A DNA stretch of 25,277 bases from Bacteroidales bacterium (GTDB lineage Bacteria > Bacteroidota > Bacteroidia > Bacteroidales > Muribaculaceae). Below the pieces are notes generated by a model that ran no database searches, was not told the origin of the DNA, and saw nothing but the letters and a program-made list of their open reading frames with translations. A program made the translations under genes and the position numbers. Of the stretch, positions 14,787 to 23,849 are shown in pieces (position 1 is the first letter of the stretch; every line of letters begins with the position of its first letter). The stretch covers positions 1-25,277 of the forward strand of contig CAAGJW010000021.1 in the NCBI GenBank assembly GCA_900770215.1. The letters run 5' to 3'.

Positions 14787-16811
14787 TTACCAGATTATCA
14801 CGCGGTCTTCGGGAGCGCGCCACATCTTGTCGCCTGCCTTGATATCAAAGGCCTTGAAGAAAGCATCCAAGTTGCGAAGCGCCACATTCACGCGGTTTTT
14901 GCCCAGCGAGTGGGGATCAACCTTAGTGCGGCGCAATATTTCTTCTTTGGTGATGTTGTTGGCCCACACGTTGGCATAGCTCAAGAAAAAGCGCTGGTCG
15001 GGTGTGAAGCCGTCAATTTTTGTATTGCTTTCTCCTTCGGCAGTTTTCTTAAAAGCACTATAGGCCACACGCAGACCTCCCTGATCGCCTATGTTTTCTC
15101 CCATTGTGAACGTGCCGTTGGCATGAATTGTGTCGGCCACAATCTCGGCGCTGTATTGCTGACCGAGTTTTTTGGCGAGTGCGTCAAAGGCCTCGGCGTC
15201 TTGCTTTGTCCACCAGTCGGTCATGTTGCCATTCTGGTCGAAGTGTCGGCCCTGGTCGTCAAATCCGTGGGTCATTTCATGACCGATCACGACACCTATA
15301 GCGCCATAGTTGGATGCATCGTCGGCATCGGGGTCGAAATAGGGCTTCTGCAAGATTCCTGCGGGGAAGCATATTTCGTTGGTCGACGGCTCATAGTAGG
15401 CGTTCACCGTCTGCGGGGTCATCTGCCAGCGCTCCTTGTCGACAGGCTTGCCAAATTGCGAGAGCTGGTGTTGTGCTTCAAATTGCTTGAGAGCTACAAC
15501 GTTGGTCCAATAGCTTTTGGAGGCATCCACATTAGCCTTGCTGTAGTCTCGCCACTTGTCAGGGTAACCTATCTTCACGGTGTAGCTGTTGAGCTTCACA
15601 AGCGCGTTTACCTTGGTTGCAGGGCTCATCCATGTGAGGTTGGCGATGTGTTCACCCAGTGCGATGCGCAGATTGTCGACGAGTTTAGCCATCTTCTTTT
15701 TGCTGTCCTCGGGGAAATATTTTTCCACATAGAGCTGTCCCACAGCCTCGCCAAGCAAATTGTTGGGTACGCCCAGGGCACGCTTCCAGCGGGGTTGTTG
15801 CACCTTTTTGCCCTGCAGGGCTCTTGAGTACACATCGAAGTTGGCCTGCACATAGTCGTCACTCAAATAAGGAGCGGCAGCGTCGATGTAGCAAAATGCC
15901 ATGTAGTCGCGCAATTGCTCTTCTTTGAGCGAGCCCAAAAGCTCGTTCACCTTCGACATCGAGGCAGGTTCGGTCACACACACTTCTTTCACATCGTTCA
16001 CGCCCAGGGCCTTGAAATAAGTGTCCCAGTCAATGTTGGGGAAATCCTTTTTCAGCCGGTCGACGGTGTAGATATTGTAGAGCAAGTCGTAGTTGCGAGA
16101 TTGCTCGCGAGTGAGTGCCACCTGTGCAAGCTGGGTTTCAATGCTCAGTACATTTTTGGCAGCTTTCTTGGCAGCTCCACTCTTGTAGCCCGACAGTTGC
16201 AGCACCTTCTGAATGTAGGCCAAGTAGGCTTGACGCACATTTTTGGTGTTGGCATCATTTTCGAGGTAGTAGTCGCGATCGCCCAGATTCATGCCACCAG
16301 CAAAGAGGTAGAAGCGGTTTAGATTGGAGTCTTTGAAGTCGGCCATGACTCCACTCTGGAAGAAGGGCGCAGCCAAGCCTCTGTGCAGCCAAGCGAGCAG
16401 CGTTGCACAGTCGCTCCTGTTGGCCTTTTTAATTTTGGCAAGGTCTTGGTCAATAGGCATGCAGCCTTCTTTGTTAAGGCGCACGCTATCCATGCCCAGG
16501 TTGAAGATGTCGGCCACTTTTTGAGCGTTGGTGCCTTGGGCAAGGGGAGACTTGCTCAAGCCCAGGATTAAATCTTTCAACTGCTCCCGGTTGTTTTCGG
16601 CCAACTGGTCGAATGTGCCAAACCGTGAGTATTGCGGATCGAGTGGATTGGCTTTCATCCAACCGCCGCAAGCATACTGATAAAAATCTTCACCTGGCTT
16701 TGTACTGGTGTCGAGATTGGCGGGATCTACTCCCTTAGAAAGACTTCCTGCTGTCATTGTCATTGTTGATAACAAGGCCAATGATAAAAATAGCTTTGTC
16801 GTTTTTTTCAT
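14787..16811 (-). CDS. M13 family zinc metallopeptidase (PepO/neprilysin-like)
   Basis: An exported zinc endopeptidase of 674 aa, probably cutting oligopeptides in the periplasm or at the cell surface. A signal peptide (about 1-22) ends near MTAG. The N-terminal helical M13 domain (about 35-420) opens with DPANLDTSTKPGEDFYQYACGGW, in short DFYQYACGGW. The catalytic domain has HEMTH with zinc ligands His511 and His515 and catalytic Glu512. ENIGD supplies the third ligand Glu572 and Asp576, and the C-terminus MWRAPEDRVIIW is typical of the family. NAYYEP, the substrate-binding motif, is also present. It lies 30 bases after the ABC-F gene without a visible promoter of its own, so the two are probably cotranscribed, and it ends in a strong terminator. 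The natural substrate is unknown. Confidence 0.95.
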   Translation of the reverse strand: MKKTTKLFLSLALLSTMTMTAGSLSKGVDPANLDTSTKPGEDFYQYACGGWMKANPLDPQYSRFGTFDQLAENNREQLKDLILGLSKSPLAQGTNAQKVADIFNLGMDSVRLNKEGCMPIDQDLAKIKKANRSDCATLLAWLHRGLAAPFFQSGVMADFKDSNLNRFYLFAGGMNLGDRDYYLENDANTKNVRQAYLAYIQKVLQLSGYKSGAAKKAAKNVLSIETQLAQVALTREQSRNYDLLYNIYTVDRLKKDFPNIDWDTYFKALGVNDVKEVCVTEPASMSKVNELLGSLKEEQLRDYMAFCYIDAAAPYLSDDYVQANFDVYSRALQGKKVQQPRWKRALGVPNNLLGEAVGQLYVEKYFPEDSKKKMAKLVDNLRIALGEHIANLTWMSPATKVNALVKLNSYTVKIGYPDKWRDYSKANVDASKSYWTNVVALKQFEAQHQLSQFGKPVDKERWQMTPQTVNAYYEPSTNEICFPAGILQKPYFDPDADDASNYGAIGVVIGHEMTHGFDDQGRHFDQNGNMTDWWTKQDAEAFDALAKKLGQQYSAEIVADTIHANGTFTMGENIGDQGGLRVAYSAFKKTAEGESNTKIDGFTPDQRFFLSYANVWANNITKEEILRRTKVDPHSLGKNRVNVALRNLDAFFKAFDIKAGDKMWRAPEDRVIIW

Positions 16812-16841
16812 TGACGTAAATTTAAAATTAATAATTGTATT

Positions 16842-18782
16842 TTATTGTTTTATCTTCTCAAGTTCTTCGCCGGCATCTTCCCATTGGGTCATGGTCTTTT
16901 CAAGCTCGGCATTGAGCTGCGAGTGGCGATTGTATATGTCGGGGTCGACCTCGCCGCCCAAAGCCAATTGCTGCTCGATGTGGCCTATTTGGTTCTCCAG
17001 TTCGTTGACATGCTGTTCAAGCTCGGCAACACGTCGTTCAGCCTGCTTTATTTTTTTATTCAATTCTTTTTGTTCCTGGTAGTTAAGTTTCGATTGTTTA
17101 ACTTCTGGTTCAGCGTTTTTAGTCGTTGGGGTGCTTTGCTGCGATTTTTCACTTTTCTCGAGTTCGTGCAGCGATTCCATGTTTTTCTGAGCCAGGAAAT
17201 CATAGATCCCGCCAAGATGCTCCTTCACATACCCGCCACCGAATTCATACACTTTCTCGACGAGCCCGTCGAGAAAATCACGGTCGTGCGACACAACTAT
17301 CACCGTGCCGTTGAAGTCCTTGATGGCATCTTTCAATATATCCTTGGTGCGCATGTCGAGATGGTTGGTGGGCTCATCCATGATGAGCAAGTTGACGGGT
17401 TGCAGTAGCAGCCTGATCATGGCAAGACGGCTTTTCTCACCGCCCGAGAGCACTTTCACTTTTTTCTCACTTGCCGGGCCGCCAAACATGAATGCTCCCA
17501 GTATGTCGTTGATGCGGGTTCTGATGTCGCCCGTTGCTACCTGGTCGATCGTGTCAAATACAGTCAACTCGCCATCAAGCAGCTGCGCTTGATTTTGTGC
17601 AAAATAGCCAATTTTCACGTTATGACCGATTTTGAGACTGCCATCAAAGGGGATTTCTCCCATGATGCATTTCACGAGTGTCGACTTGCCTGCACCGTTC
17701 TTGCCTACAAAGGCCACCTTCTCCCCTCGCTTTATGGTGAAGGTGACATCGTGAAACACGTTGTGTTCGCCATAGGTCTTGCTCACATTCTCGGCTATTA
17801 CGGGATAGTCGCCCGAGCGCGGGGCCGGCGGAAATTTAAGCTTCAGGTGCGAAGTGTCGACCTCGTCAACCTGAATTGGGACAATCTTGGCCAGCTGCTT
17901 GATACGGCTTTGTACCTGTACAGCCTTGGTGGGTTTGTAGCGGAACTTTTCGATAAACTCCTGCGTGTCGTGAATCATCTTCTGCTGATTTTCGTAGGCA
18001 CGCAATTGCTGCTCGATGCGTTGTTGCCGCAGCTGCACAAAGTGTGAGTAATTCACATTGTAGTCATAAATCTTACCGCACGAGATCTCGATAGTGCGGT
18101 TGGTTACGTTGTCGATAAATGCCCTGTCGTGACTCACAAGCAACAACGAGTTGGCATGTAGTTTCAAGAAATTTTCCAGCCATTGAATCGACTCGATGTC
18201 GAGATGATTGGTGGGCTCGTCGAGCAGCAGTACGTCGGGACGCTTGAGCAACAACTTAGCTATCTCGATGCGCATGCGCCATCCGCCGCTGAACTCGCTG
18301 GTGGGTCTGTTGAAGTCGTTGCGTTCAAACCCCAGTCCAACAAGAGTCTTTTCTATTTCGGCCTCGTAATTCTCAGCCTGGTACATTGCTCTTAGGTCGT
18401 TTTTGTGGGTAAGTCTGTCGATGAGTTCTTGGTAATCGGCACTTTCATAATCGGTGCGTGTGGCAAGTTCCTGGTTCATTTTTGCGATTTGGCTGTCAAG
18501 TTCCTTGATGTGGTCAAAAGCCTTCATCACCTCCTCTTTTACAGTATACTTGTCGACCAAGGTCATCTGCTGTGGCAGGTAGCCAATCGTGAGATCGGCC
18601 GACTTCGAGACAGTGCCGCCTGACGGCGATTGGAGTCCTGCTATGATTTTGAGCATAGTCGACTTGCCTGCACCGTTCTTGCCCACGAGAGCAATTTTGT
18701 CTTTCTTGTTAATGACAAAACTCACGCTGTCAAAGAGCAGCTGACTGCTGAACTCCACCTTTAAGTCTTGTATCGAGATCAT
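16842..18782 (-). CDS. ABC-F family ATPase (ribosome-associated type)
   Basis: ABC-F proteins have two ATPase domains and no membrane part. Members act on the ribosome in translation control, rescue or antibiotic protection. This 646-aa protein has Walker A GKNGAGKS at 34-41 and again at 360-367. Both domains have the signature (FSGGWRMR and LSGGEKSR) and DEPTNHLD. A linker lies between them. A C-terminal coiled coil (about 560-646) with KKIKQAERRVAELEQHV resembles that of Uup/YheS types. I chose ATG at 18782 because MISIQDLKVEF is the usual family start and a longer frame would begin above the promoter. No evidence links it to resistance; it looks like a housekeeping member. A 26-base stretch is identical in the two Walker A regions. 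Confidence 0.93.
   Translation of the reverse strand: MISIQDLKVEFSSQLLFDSVSFVINKKDKIALVGKNGAGKSTMLKIIAGLQSPSGGTVSKSADLTIGYLPQQMTLVDKYTVKEEVMKAFDHIKELDSQIAKMNQELATRTDYESADYQELIDRLTHKNDLRAMYQAENYEAEIEKTLVGLGFERNDFNRPTSEFSGGWRMRIEIAKLLLKRPDVLLLDEPTNHLDIESIQWLENFLKLHANSLLLVSHDRAFIDNVTNRTIEISCGKIYDYNVNYSHFVQLRQQRIEQQLRAYENQQKMIHDTQEFIEKFRYKPTKAVQVQSRIKQLAKIVPIQVDEVDTSHLKLKFPPAPRSGDYPVIAENVSKTYGEHNVFHDVTFTIKRGEKVAFVGKNGAGKSTLVKCIMGEIPFDGSLKIGHNVKIGYFAQNQAQLLDGELTVFDTIDQVATGDIRTRINDILGAFMFGGPASEKKVKVLSGGEKSRLAMIRLLLQPVNLLIMDEPTNHLDMRTKDILKDAIKDFNGTVIVVSHDRDFLDGLVEKVYEFGGGYVKEHLGGIYDFLAQKNMESLHELEKSEKSQQSTPTTKNAEPEVKQSKLNYQEQKELNKKIKQAERRVAELEQHVNELENQIGHIEQQLALGGEVDPDIYNRHSQLNAELEKTMTQWEDAGEELEKIKQ
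17680..18683 (-). repeat. 26-base direct repeat inside the ABC-F gene
   Basis: The 26 bases at 17680-17705 and 18658-18683 are identical; they encode most of the two Walker A loops (GKNGAGKST). The copies are 978 bases apart, exactly 326 codons, so recombination between them would delete one ATPase module in frame. Confidence 0.8.
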
Positions 18783-18819
18783 TTCAAATAAAAACTGATG
18801 CTTTATAGCAATTGTGTCA

Positions 18820-18827
18820 CAAAGATA
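18820..18827 (-). promoter_or_regulatory. Promoter -7 element for the ABC-F gene
   Basis: TATCTTTG on the minus strand fully matches TAnnTTTG, 38 bases upstream of the chosen ATG. No clear -33 TTTG is seen. Two bases away lies an equally good element for the opposite strand. Confidence 0.45.
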
Positions 18828-18829
18828 CA

Positions 18830-18856
18830 TATTTTTGGCTAAAATGAGTAACTTTG
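18830..18856 (+). promoter_or_regulatory. Two candidate -7 elements for dus
   Basis: TATTTTTG (18830-18837) and TAACTTTG (18849-18856) both match TAnnTTTG. The first gives a leader of about 20 bases for the ATG at 18862; the second would give an almost leaderless message. Neither has a clear -33 element, so one or both may be chance. Confidence 0.35.
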
Positions 18857-18861
18857 TAACA

Positions 18862-19800
18862 ATGAAGCAAGATTTCGGCATATTGTCGGCACCGTTGCAG
18901 GGATACACGGGCCATGTGTGGCGCGGCGCACATGCCAGGATATTTGGTGGTATCGATTGTTATTACTCACCTTTCATGCGCATGAAGGGCGGCGATATCT
19001 TGAGCCGTGACCGGCGCGACGTGCTCCCTGAGAACAATTGTGGCTACAACTTTGTGCCACAAGTTCTGGCTGGTGCCATCGACGACACTGTGGCTATGGT
19101 ATTGTACCTGAAATCCCTGGGCTACAGTCGAGTCGATCTCAACATGGGCTGCCCGTTTCCCCCCATTGCTCGGCATGCTAAAGGCTCTGGGATACTATGT
19201 TATCCACAACGGGTTGAAGCATTGTTTGAACAACTGGCACGTGTCGACGACGTCAAGTATTCGGTCAAGATGCGTCTCGGTTATCGTAGCGCCAGCGACT
19301 GGCAATGTATTTTGCCATTAATGTCTATCATCCATCCTACCCACATCACCATTCATGCCCGCACAGGGCTGCAACAATACAGCGGCGACGTCGACATTGC
19401 CCAATTCCTAAACTTACTGCGATCCACACCCTACCCTGTGATTTACAATGGCGACATTGCCCGACGCGAGGAAATCGCTCCGCTTATGCAACGCTTCAGA
19501 TCCATCCCCAATAGCCCAGTCGCCGGGGTTATGATTGGCCGTGCGCTTGTTGCCAATCCAGCCCTGCTCTCGCCTGAGAAGGCCAGCAGCATTCACTATC
19601 GGGCTTTTCACGACGAGATTTATTCCCATTATCGAGAAGAGCTCACTGGAGGCAGTGCCCAACTGCTCAATGCAATGAAGGCCTTCTGGAGCATGTACTT
19701 GCCACAAGCCGACCACAAGTGCCGCAAACTCATAGGCAAAGCGAGCACGATAGCACAATATGAGCTGGCCGTGTCTCAACTGTTTGAAATGCTGGCTTAG
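18862..19800 (+). CDS. tRNA-dihydrouridine synthase
   Basis: Dus enzymes use FMN and NADPH to reduce uridine to dihydrouridine in tRNA loops. The 312-aa protein starts MKQDFGILSAPLQGYTGHVWR; the APLQGYT motif binds FMN. The catalytic cysteine is Cys97 in LNMGCPFP, followed by KMRLGY, HARTGLQQYSG and VIYNGDI, all typical of the TIM-barrel domain, and a helical C-terminal part that recognises tRNA. ATG at 18862 puts the first motif at the usual distance; ATG at 18844 would add six residues. The exact subtype (DusA, B or C) and target uridine cannot be decided here. It is divergent from the ABC-F gene and convergent with the methyltransferase, with only 13 bases between the two stops. Confidence 0.93.
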   Translation: MKQDFGILSAPLQGYTGHVWRGAHARIFGGIDCYYSPFMRMKGGDILSRDRRDVLPENNCGYNFVPQVLAGAIDDTVAMVLYLKSLGYSRVDLNMGCPFPPIARHAKGSGILCYPQRVEALFEQLARVDDVKYSVKMRLGYRSASDWQCILPLMSIIHPTHITIHARTGLQQYSGDVDIAQFLNLLRSTPYPVIYNGDIARREEIAPLMQRFRSIPNSPVAGVMIGRALVANPALLSPEKASSIHYRAFHDEIYSHYREELTGGSAQLLNAMKAFWSMYLPQADHKCRKLIGKASTIAQYELAVSQLFEMLA

Positions 19801-19813
19801 GCCTTTGGGCAAG

Positions 19814-20524
19814 TCAAAATTTTAAGTAGAAATCACGGCACAAGTTCACATAATGCTTGTTGTATTTTCCCGGTGCATCTTCAATTATGATGCGGTCTTT
19901 TTTCAACTCACATTGGGCAGCTGTGATTTCCCAAAGGAGACGCTTGGGCTGTGCTCCCATTACAGATACAACCTCGGTAATCCTATTTATATTCAAGCTA
20001 TTGAATGTGCATACTTCAACTATATCTTTATGTAAATCGCTGGGTGTGACAAGTGCCAGTCGCCCTTGAGGGCTGAGCATCTTTTTGGCACCAGTTATGA
20101 GCGATTCAAACGTGAGCGTGCATGTGTGGCGGGCATTCAGCCGGTTTTGATTAGGCGGAAGCACGCCGCTTGTGAAAAATGGAGGGTTTGACACTATCAA
20201 GTCAAAAACCGCATCATCAACCATTGCATTGAAGTCGATATGACGGGCTTGCAACCGATCGCCCCAGGGTGAGTGTGCAAAGTTGTAGGAGGCTTCCTCC
20301 ACCCCGCTGGCATCGATGTCGATGCCCAATATCGTTGCATCTGGATTCCGTTGGGCAACCATCAGTGCAATCACCCCGCATCCTGTGCCCACATCGAGGA
20401 TATGCCTTGCACCAGCCACATTGCACCAGGCCCCGAGCAACACGCCATCGGTGCCTACTTTCATGGCAGTTTTGTCGTTGAGCACGTCAAACTGCTTGAA
20501 ACTGAAAATCTTGCTTCTTCCCAT
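19814..20524 (-). CDS. TrmN6-like tRNA1(Val) adenine-37 N6-methyltransferase
   Basis: The 236-aa protein belongs to the class I SAM-dependent N6-adenine methyltransferases related to E. coli YfiC (TrmN6), which methylates A37 of tRNA-Val. The start MGRSKIFSFKQFDVLNDKTA and the phrase MKVGTDGVLLGAW are typical. SAM-binding motif I is ILDVGTGCG (42-50) and the catalytic motif is NPPFF (113-117). I chose the ATG at 20524; longer forms start at TTG 20560 or ATG 20551, inside the carB terminator hairpin. The gene follows carB on the same strand but behind that terminator, and no separate promoter is visible. Together with the neighbouring dus it makes a small tRNA-modification pair. Confidence 0.9.
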   Translation of the reverse strand: MGRSKIFSFKQFDVLNDKTAMKVGTDGVLLGAWCNVAGARHILDVGTGCGVIALMVAQRNPDATILGIDIDASGVEEASYNFAHSPWGDRLQARHIDFNAMVDDAVFDLIVSNPPFFTSGVLPPNQNRLNARHTCTLTFESLITGAKKMLSPQGRLALVTPSDLHKDIVEVCTFNSLNINRITEVVSVMGAQPKRLLWEITAAQCELKKDRIIIEDAPGKYNKHYVNLCRDFYLKF

Positions 20525-20533
20525 TTCTCTGGT

Positions 20534-20572
20534 AAAAACAAAAGCCACCATGTAGAGCAATAGTGGCTTTTG
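20534..20572 (-). terminator. Rho-independent terminator of carAB
   Basis: CAAAAGCCAC (20539-20548) pairs perfectly with GTGGCTTTTG (20563-20572) around a 14-base loop. On the minus strand the stem is followed at once by TTTTT (20534-20538). It lies 36 bases after the carB stop and just before the methyltransferase ATG. Confidence 0.8.
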
Positions 20573-20608
20573 ATAACAACTTATAGTGGACTATAATTGT
20601 CGATTATT

Positions 20609-23600
20609 TTAGTACTCATCCCAACTCTTAATTTCGATATCGTCAAGTTTCATGTCGCAGAATGCATCGACAAATGCGGCAGCAAGTCGGGCGTTGGTGA
20701 TGAGTGGCACATTCAAGTCGACAGCTGCACGCCTTATCTTATAGCCATTGGTAAGCTCCCTGGGAGTGAAATTTTTGGGAATATTCACGACCAGGTCTAT
20801 TTGCTTGTGGTGCAAGAGATCGAGTGCCTGGGGCTCTTGGTCGCTCTCACTGGGCCAGTGCACCAGTATTGCTGGCACGCCGTTGTCGTTCAAGAACTTG
20901 TGCGTTCCGCTTGTGGCATATAGCTTGTACCCTTTTCTCGACAGTTTAATGGCTGCATCCAGCATGTCGGCCTTCTGCTTAGCTGTGCCAGTGCTCAGCA
21001 AGATGCCCTTGCGAGGAATGCGAAGTCCTACCGAAAGCATCGACTTGAGCAGAGCCTCGCTGGTGTTCTCGCCAAGGCACCCCACTTCGCCGGTCGACGA
21101 CATGTCGACTCCCAGCACTGGGTCGGCTCCCTGTAGTCTCGAAAATGAGAATTGCGAAGCCTTGATGCCTACGTAATCAAAGTCGAAAATATTTTTGTTG
21201 GGCTTTTCAACAGGAATGCCAAGCATGACCTTGGTAGCCAAATCGATGAAATTGAGTTTCAAAACTTTGGACACAAACGGGAAGCTGCGTGATGCCCTCA
21301 AGTTGCACTCGATGACCATGATGTCGTTGTTTTTGGCCATGTATTGAATGTTGAACGGGCCGCTGATGTGAAGCGCCTTGGCAATCTTGCTGCTTATTTT
21401 CTTGATGCGACGCACGGTCTCGATATAGAGCTTCTGCGCCGGGAACTGGATTGTGGCATCGCCCGAGTGTACTCCGGCAAACTCGATGTGCTCGCTGCAG
21501 GCATAAAGCTTGATCTCGCCATCTTGAGCCACACAGTCCCATTCTATTTCCTTGGCATTCTGAATGAACTGCGTCACTACTACAGGATGCTCGTGCGACA
21601 CATTGGCAGCCAAGCGCAAAAAACGCTCCAGTTCCTCGTCGTTGGAGCACACATTCATGGCTGCCCCCGATAGCACATAGGACGGGCGCACGAGCACCGG
21701 ATAGCCCACCTCGTCGATAAACTCATGGATGTCGTCCATCGACGTGAGTTCGCGCCAGGCAGGTTGCTGTATGCCCAGGCGATCGAGCATTGCCGAGAAC
21801 TTGTGGCGGTCTTCGGCATTGTCAATGTCCTTGGCTTGAGTGCCCAGAATAGTCACATGCTCGGCATCGAGACGCATGGCCAGGTTGTTGGGAATTTGCC
21901 CGCCAGTCGACAGAATTGTGCCGTGAGGTCGCTCAAGATCGATGATATCCATCACGCGCTCAAAGGTGAGCTCGTCAAAGTAGAGGCGGTCGCACATGTC
22001 GTAGTCGGTCGACACGGTTTCGGGATTATAGTTGATCATCACCGAGCGCCAGCCCTCGCGTTTCACTGTGGCCAAGGCGTTGACGCTGCACCAGTCAAAC
22101 TCAACCGAGCTGCCTATGCGATAGGCTCCAGAGCCGAGCACAATCACCGACTTGCCATCGTTTTCATAGTCGATATCGTTGTAATTGCCATTGTAGGTGA
22201 GGTAAAGATAATTGGTCTTGGCTGGATACTCGGCTGCAAGTGTGTCGATTTGCTTCACTACAGGCACGATGCCCAGGCTCTTGCGCAGGGCTCGCACTTG
22301 CAAGTTGCCCTCGTGGCCTGTACCCAACTTTTCCTTGAGTACGGCGCGTGCTATTTGGAAGTCGCTGAAGCCTTGTTGCTTGGCCAGTCGCAGCAATTGT
22401 GGTGGCAGGGCATCGATCTCGCTGTAGCTTTCAAGCTCCTTGGCAGTGTCGATCAAGTTTTGAAGCTTGTAAAGGAACCACTTGTCAATCTTGGTCAGTT
22501 CGTGAATTTGGTCGACTGTGTAGCCCTTGCGAAAAGCTGCCTCGATGACGAAGATGCGGCGGTCGGTGGGTTCTCTCAACGACCTGTCGACATCGTCTAC
22601 CGACATGGGAGCGTTCTCGATGAAGCCATGCTTGCCTTGGCCTATCATGCGCAAGCCCTTCTGTATCACCTCTTCAAAGCTGCGCCCTATGGCCATCACC
22701 TCGCCCACCGATTTCATCGATGATCCTATTTCGCGTTTCACGCCGTGGAACTTGCCCAAGTCCCATCGCGGAATCTTGCACACAATATAGTCGAGAGCAG
22801 GCTCAAAGAATGCACTGGTCACCTTGGTTACCGAGTTTTTCAAGTCGAAGAGCCCATAGCCCAAGCCAAGTTTTGCAGCCACAAAGGCCAGCGGGTAGCC
22901 TGTAGCCTTGGATGCCAAGGCCGAGCTGCGGCTCAAGCGGGCATTCACCTCAATCACGCGATAGTCCATCGATTGGGGGTCGTAGGCATACTGGATATTG
23001 CACTCACCGATGATGCCAATGTGGCGTATGATTTTAATTGCCAGCTCACGCAGCTTGTGGTAATCGGCATTGTTGAGCGTCTGCGACGGTGCCACGACTA
23101 TACTCTCGCCAGTGTGAATACCCAGCGGGTCGAAGTTTTCCATGTTGCACACCGTGATGCAGTTGTCAAAACGGTCACGCACCACCTCGTATTCAATCTC
23201 TTTCCAACCCTTGAGCGACTTCTCTACAAGCACTTGGGGCGAAAACGACAGCGCCTTTTCAACCAGCGTTTTCAACTCCTGCTCATTGTCGCAGAAGCCG
23301 CTACCCAGACCTCCAAGTGCATAGGCTGCTCGCACAATGACGGGATAGCCCACTTCGTTGGCAGCCTTGATGGCATCGTCCAGGTTCTCAACGGCCTCGC
23401 TTTTTATGGTCTTGACATCGATTTCATCGAGTTTTTCGATAAACAACTCGCGATCCTCGGTGTTCATGATGGCCTCGACGGGCGTGCCCAGCACCTTCAC
23501 ATTGTATTTCTCAAGCACTTTATCCTTGTAGAGTGCGACTCCGCAATTGAGTGCAGTTTGCCCGCCAAACGAGAGCAATATTCCGTCGGGGTTCTCCTTG

Positions 23601-23836
23601 TCGATGACTTTTTCAACAAAATAAGGTGTTACCGGCAAGAAATAGATTTTATCGGCAAAGCCCTCGCTGGTCTGCACCGTTGCAATGTTTGGATTGATGA
23701 GAACAGTCTCTATATTTTCTTCTTTCAGGGCCTTCAATGCCTGAGAACCTGAATAGTCAAACTCGCCGGCCTCTCCAATCTTGAGAGCTCCCGACCCCAA
23801 TATCAATACTTTCTTAATATTTTCGTTCTTGTTCAT
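20609..23836 (-). CDS. carB: Carbamoyl-phosphate synthase large subunit, CAD-like type
   Basis: CarB makes carbamoyl phosphate from bicarbonate, ammonia delivered by CarA and two ATP, feeding pyrimidine and arginine synthesis. The 1075-aa protein is full length. The first ATP-grasp half (about 1-400) opens with GSGALKIGEAGEFDYSGSQ. An oligomerisation region spans about 400-555, and the second half (about 560-935) opens with GSGAYRIGSSVEFDWCSV. A C-terminal MGS-like regulatory domain (about 940-1075) has STGTAKQKADMLDAA and ATSGTHKFL. Stretches such as NPNIATVQTS, FGGQTALNCGVAL and YNPETVSTDYDMCDRLYFDE match the eukaryotic CAD type, as I recall it, better than E. coli CarB. It starts 13 bases after carA and ends in a strong terminator. 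Confidence 0.97.
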   Translation of the reverse strand: MNKNENIKKVLILGSGALKIGEAGEFDYSGSQALKALKEENIETVLINPNIATVQTSEGFADKIYFLPVTPYFVEKVIDKENPDGILLSFGGQTALNCGVALYKDKVLEKYNVKVLGTPVEAIMNTEDRELFIEKLDEIDVKTIKSEAVENLDDAIKAANEVGYPVIVRAAYALGGLGSGFCDNEQELKTLVEKALSFSPQVLVEKSLKGWKEIEYEVVRDRFDNCITVCNMENFDPLGIHTGESIVVAPSQTLNNADYHKLRELAIKIIRHIGIIGECNIQYAYDPQSMDYRVIEVNARLSRSSALASKATGYPLAFVAAKLGLGYGLFDLKNSVTKVTSAFFEPALDYIVCKIPRWDLGKFHGVKREIGSSMKSVGEVMAIGRSFEEVIQKGLRMIGQGKHGFIENAPMSVDDVDRSLREPTDRRIFVIEAAFRKGYTVDQIHELTKIDKWFLYKLQNLIDTAKELESYSEIDALPPQLLRLAKQQGFSDFQIARAVLKEKLGTGHEGNLQVRALRKSLGIVPVVKQIDTLAAEYPAKTNYLYLTYNGNYNDIDYENDGKSVIVLGSGAYRIGSSVEFDWCSVNALATVKREGWRSVMINYNPETVSTDYDMCDRLYFDELTFERVMDIIDLERPHGTILSTGGQIPNNLAMRLDAEHVTILGTQAKDIDNAEDRHKFSAMLDRLGIQQPAWRELTSMDDIHEFIDEVGYPVLVRPSYVLSGAAMNVCSNDEELERFLRLAANVSHEHPVVVTQFIQNAKEIEWDCVAQDGEIKLYACSEHIEFAGVHSGDATIQFPAQKLYIETVRRIKKISSKIAKALHISGPFNIQYMAKNNDIMVIECNLRASRSFPFVSKVLKLNFIDLATKVMLGIPVEKPNKNIFDFDYVGIKASQFSFSRLQGADPVLGVDMSSTGEVGCLGENTSEALLKSMLSVGLRIPRKGILLSTGTAKQKADMLDAAIKLSRKGYKLYATSGTHKFLNDNGVPAILVHWPSESDQEPQALDLLHHKQIDLVVNIPKNFTPRELTNGYKIRRAAVDLNVPLITNARLAAAFVDAFCDMKLDDIEIKSWDEY

Positions 23837-23849
23837 GTCTCGGGCCTCT

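Noticed and set aside
14910..15827. Plus-strand open frame of 305 codons
   Set aside because: It is antisense to the M13 peptidase, whose zinc and catalytic motifs are complete; no family motif is visible.
19200..19208. Exact DnaA box TTATCCACA
   Set aside because: It is a single copy inside the dus coding sequence with no other box near it; most likely chance.
19801..19813. Possible bidirectional terminator between dus and the methyltransferase gene
   Set aside because: Only a 3-bp stem can form in the 13 bases; no T runs support it.
22745..23752. Long plus-strand open frame of 335 codons opposite carB, and a similar one at 21725-22723
   Set aside because: Both lie wholly within carB on the other strand, and I recognise no family motif in their translations. 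They are shadows of a conserved coding sequence.
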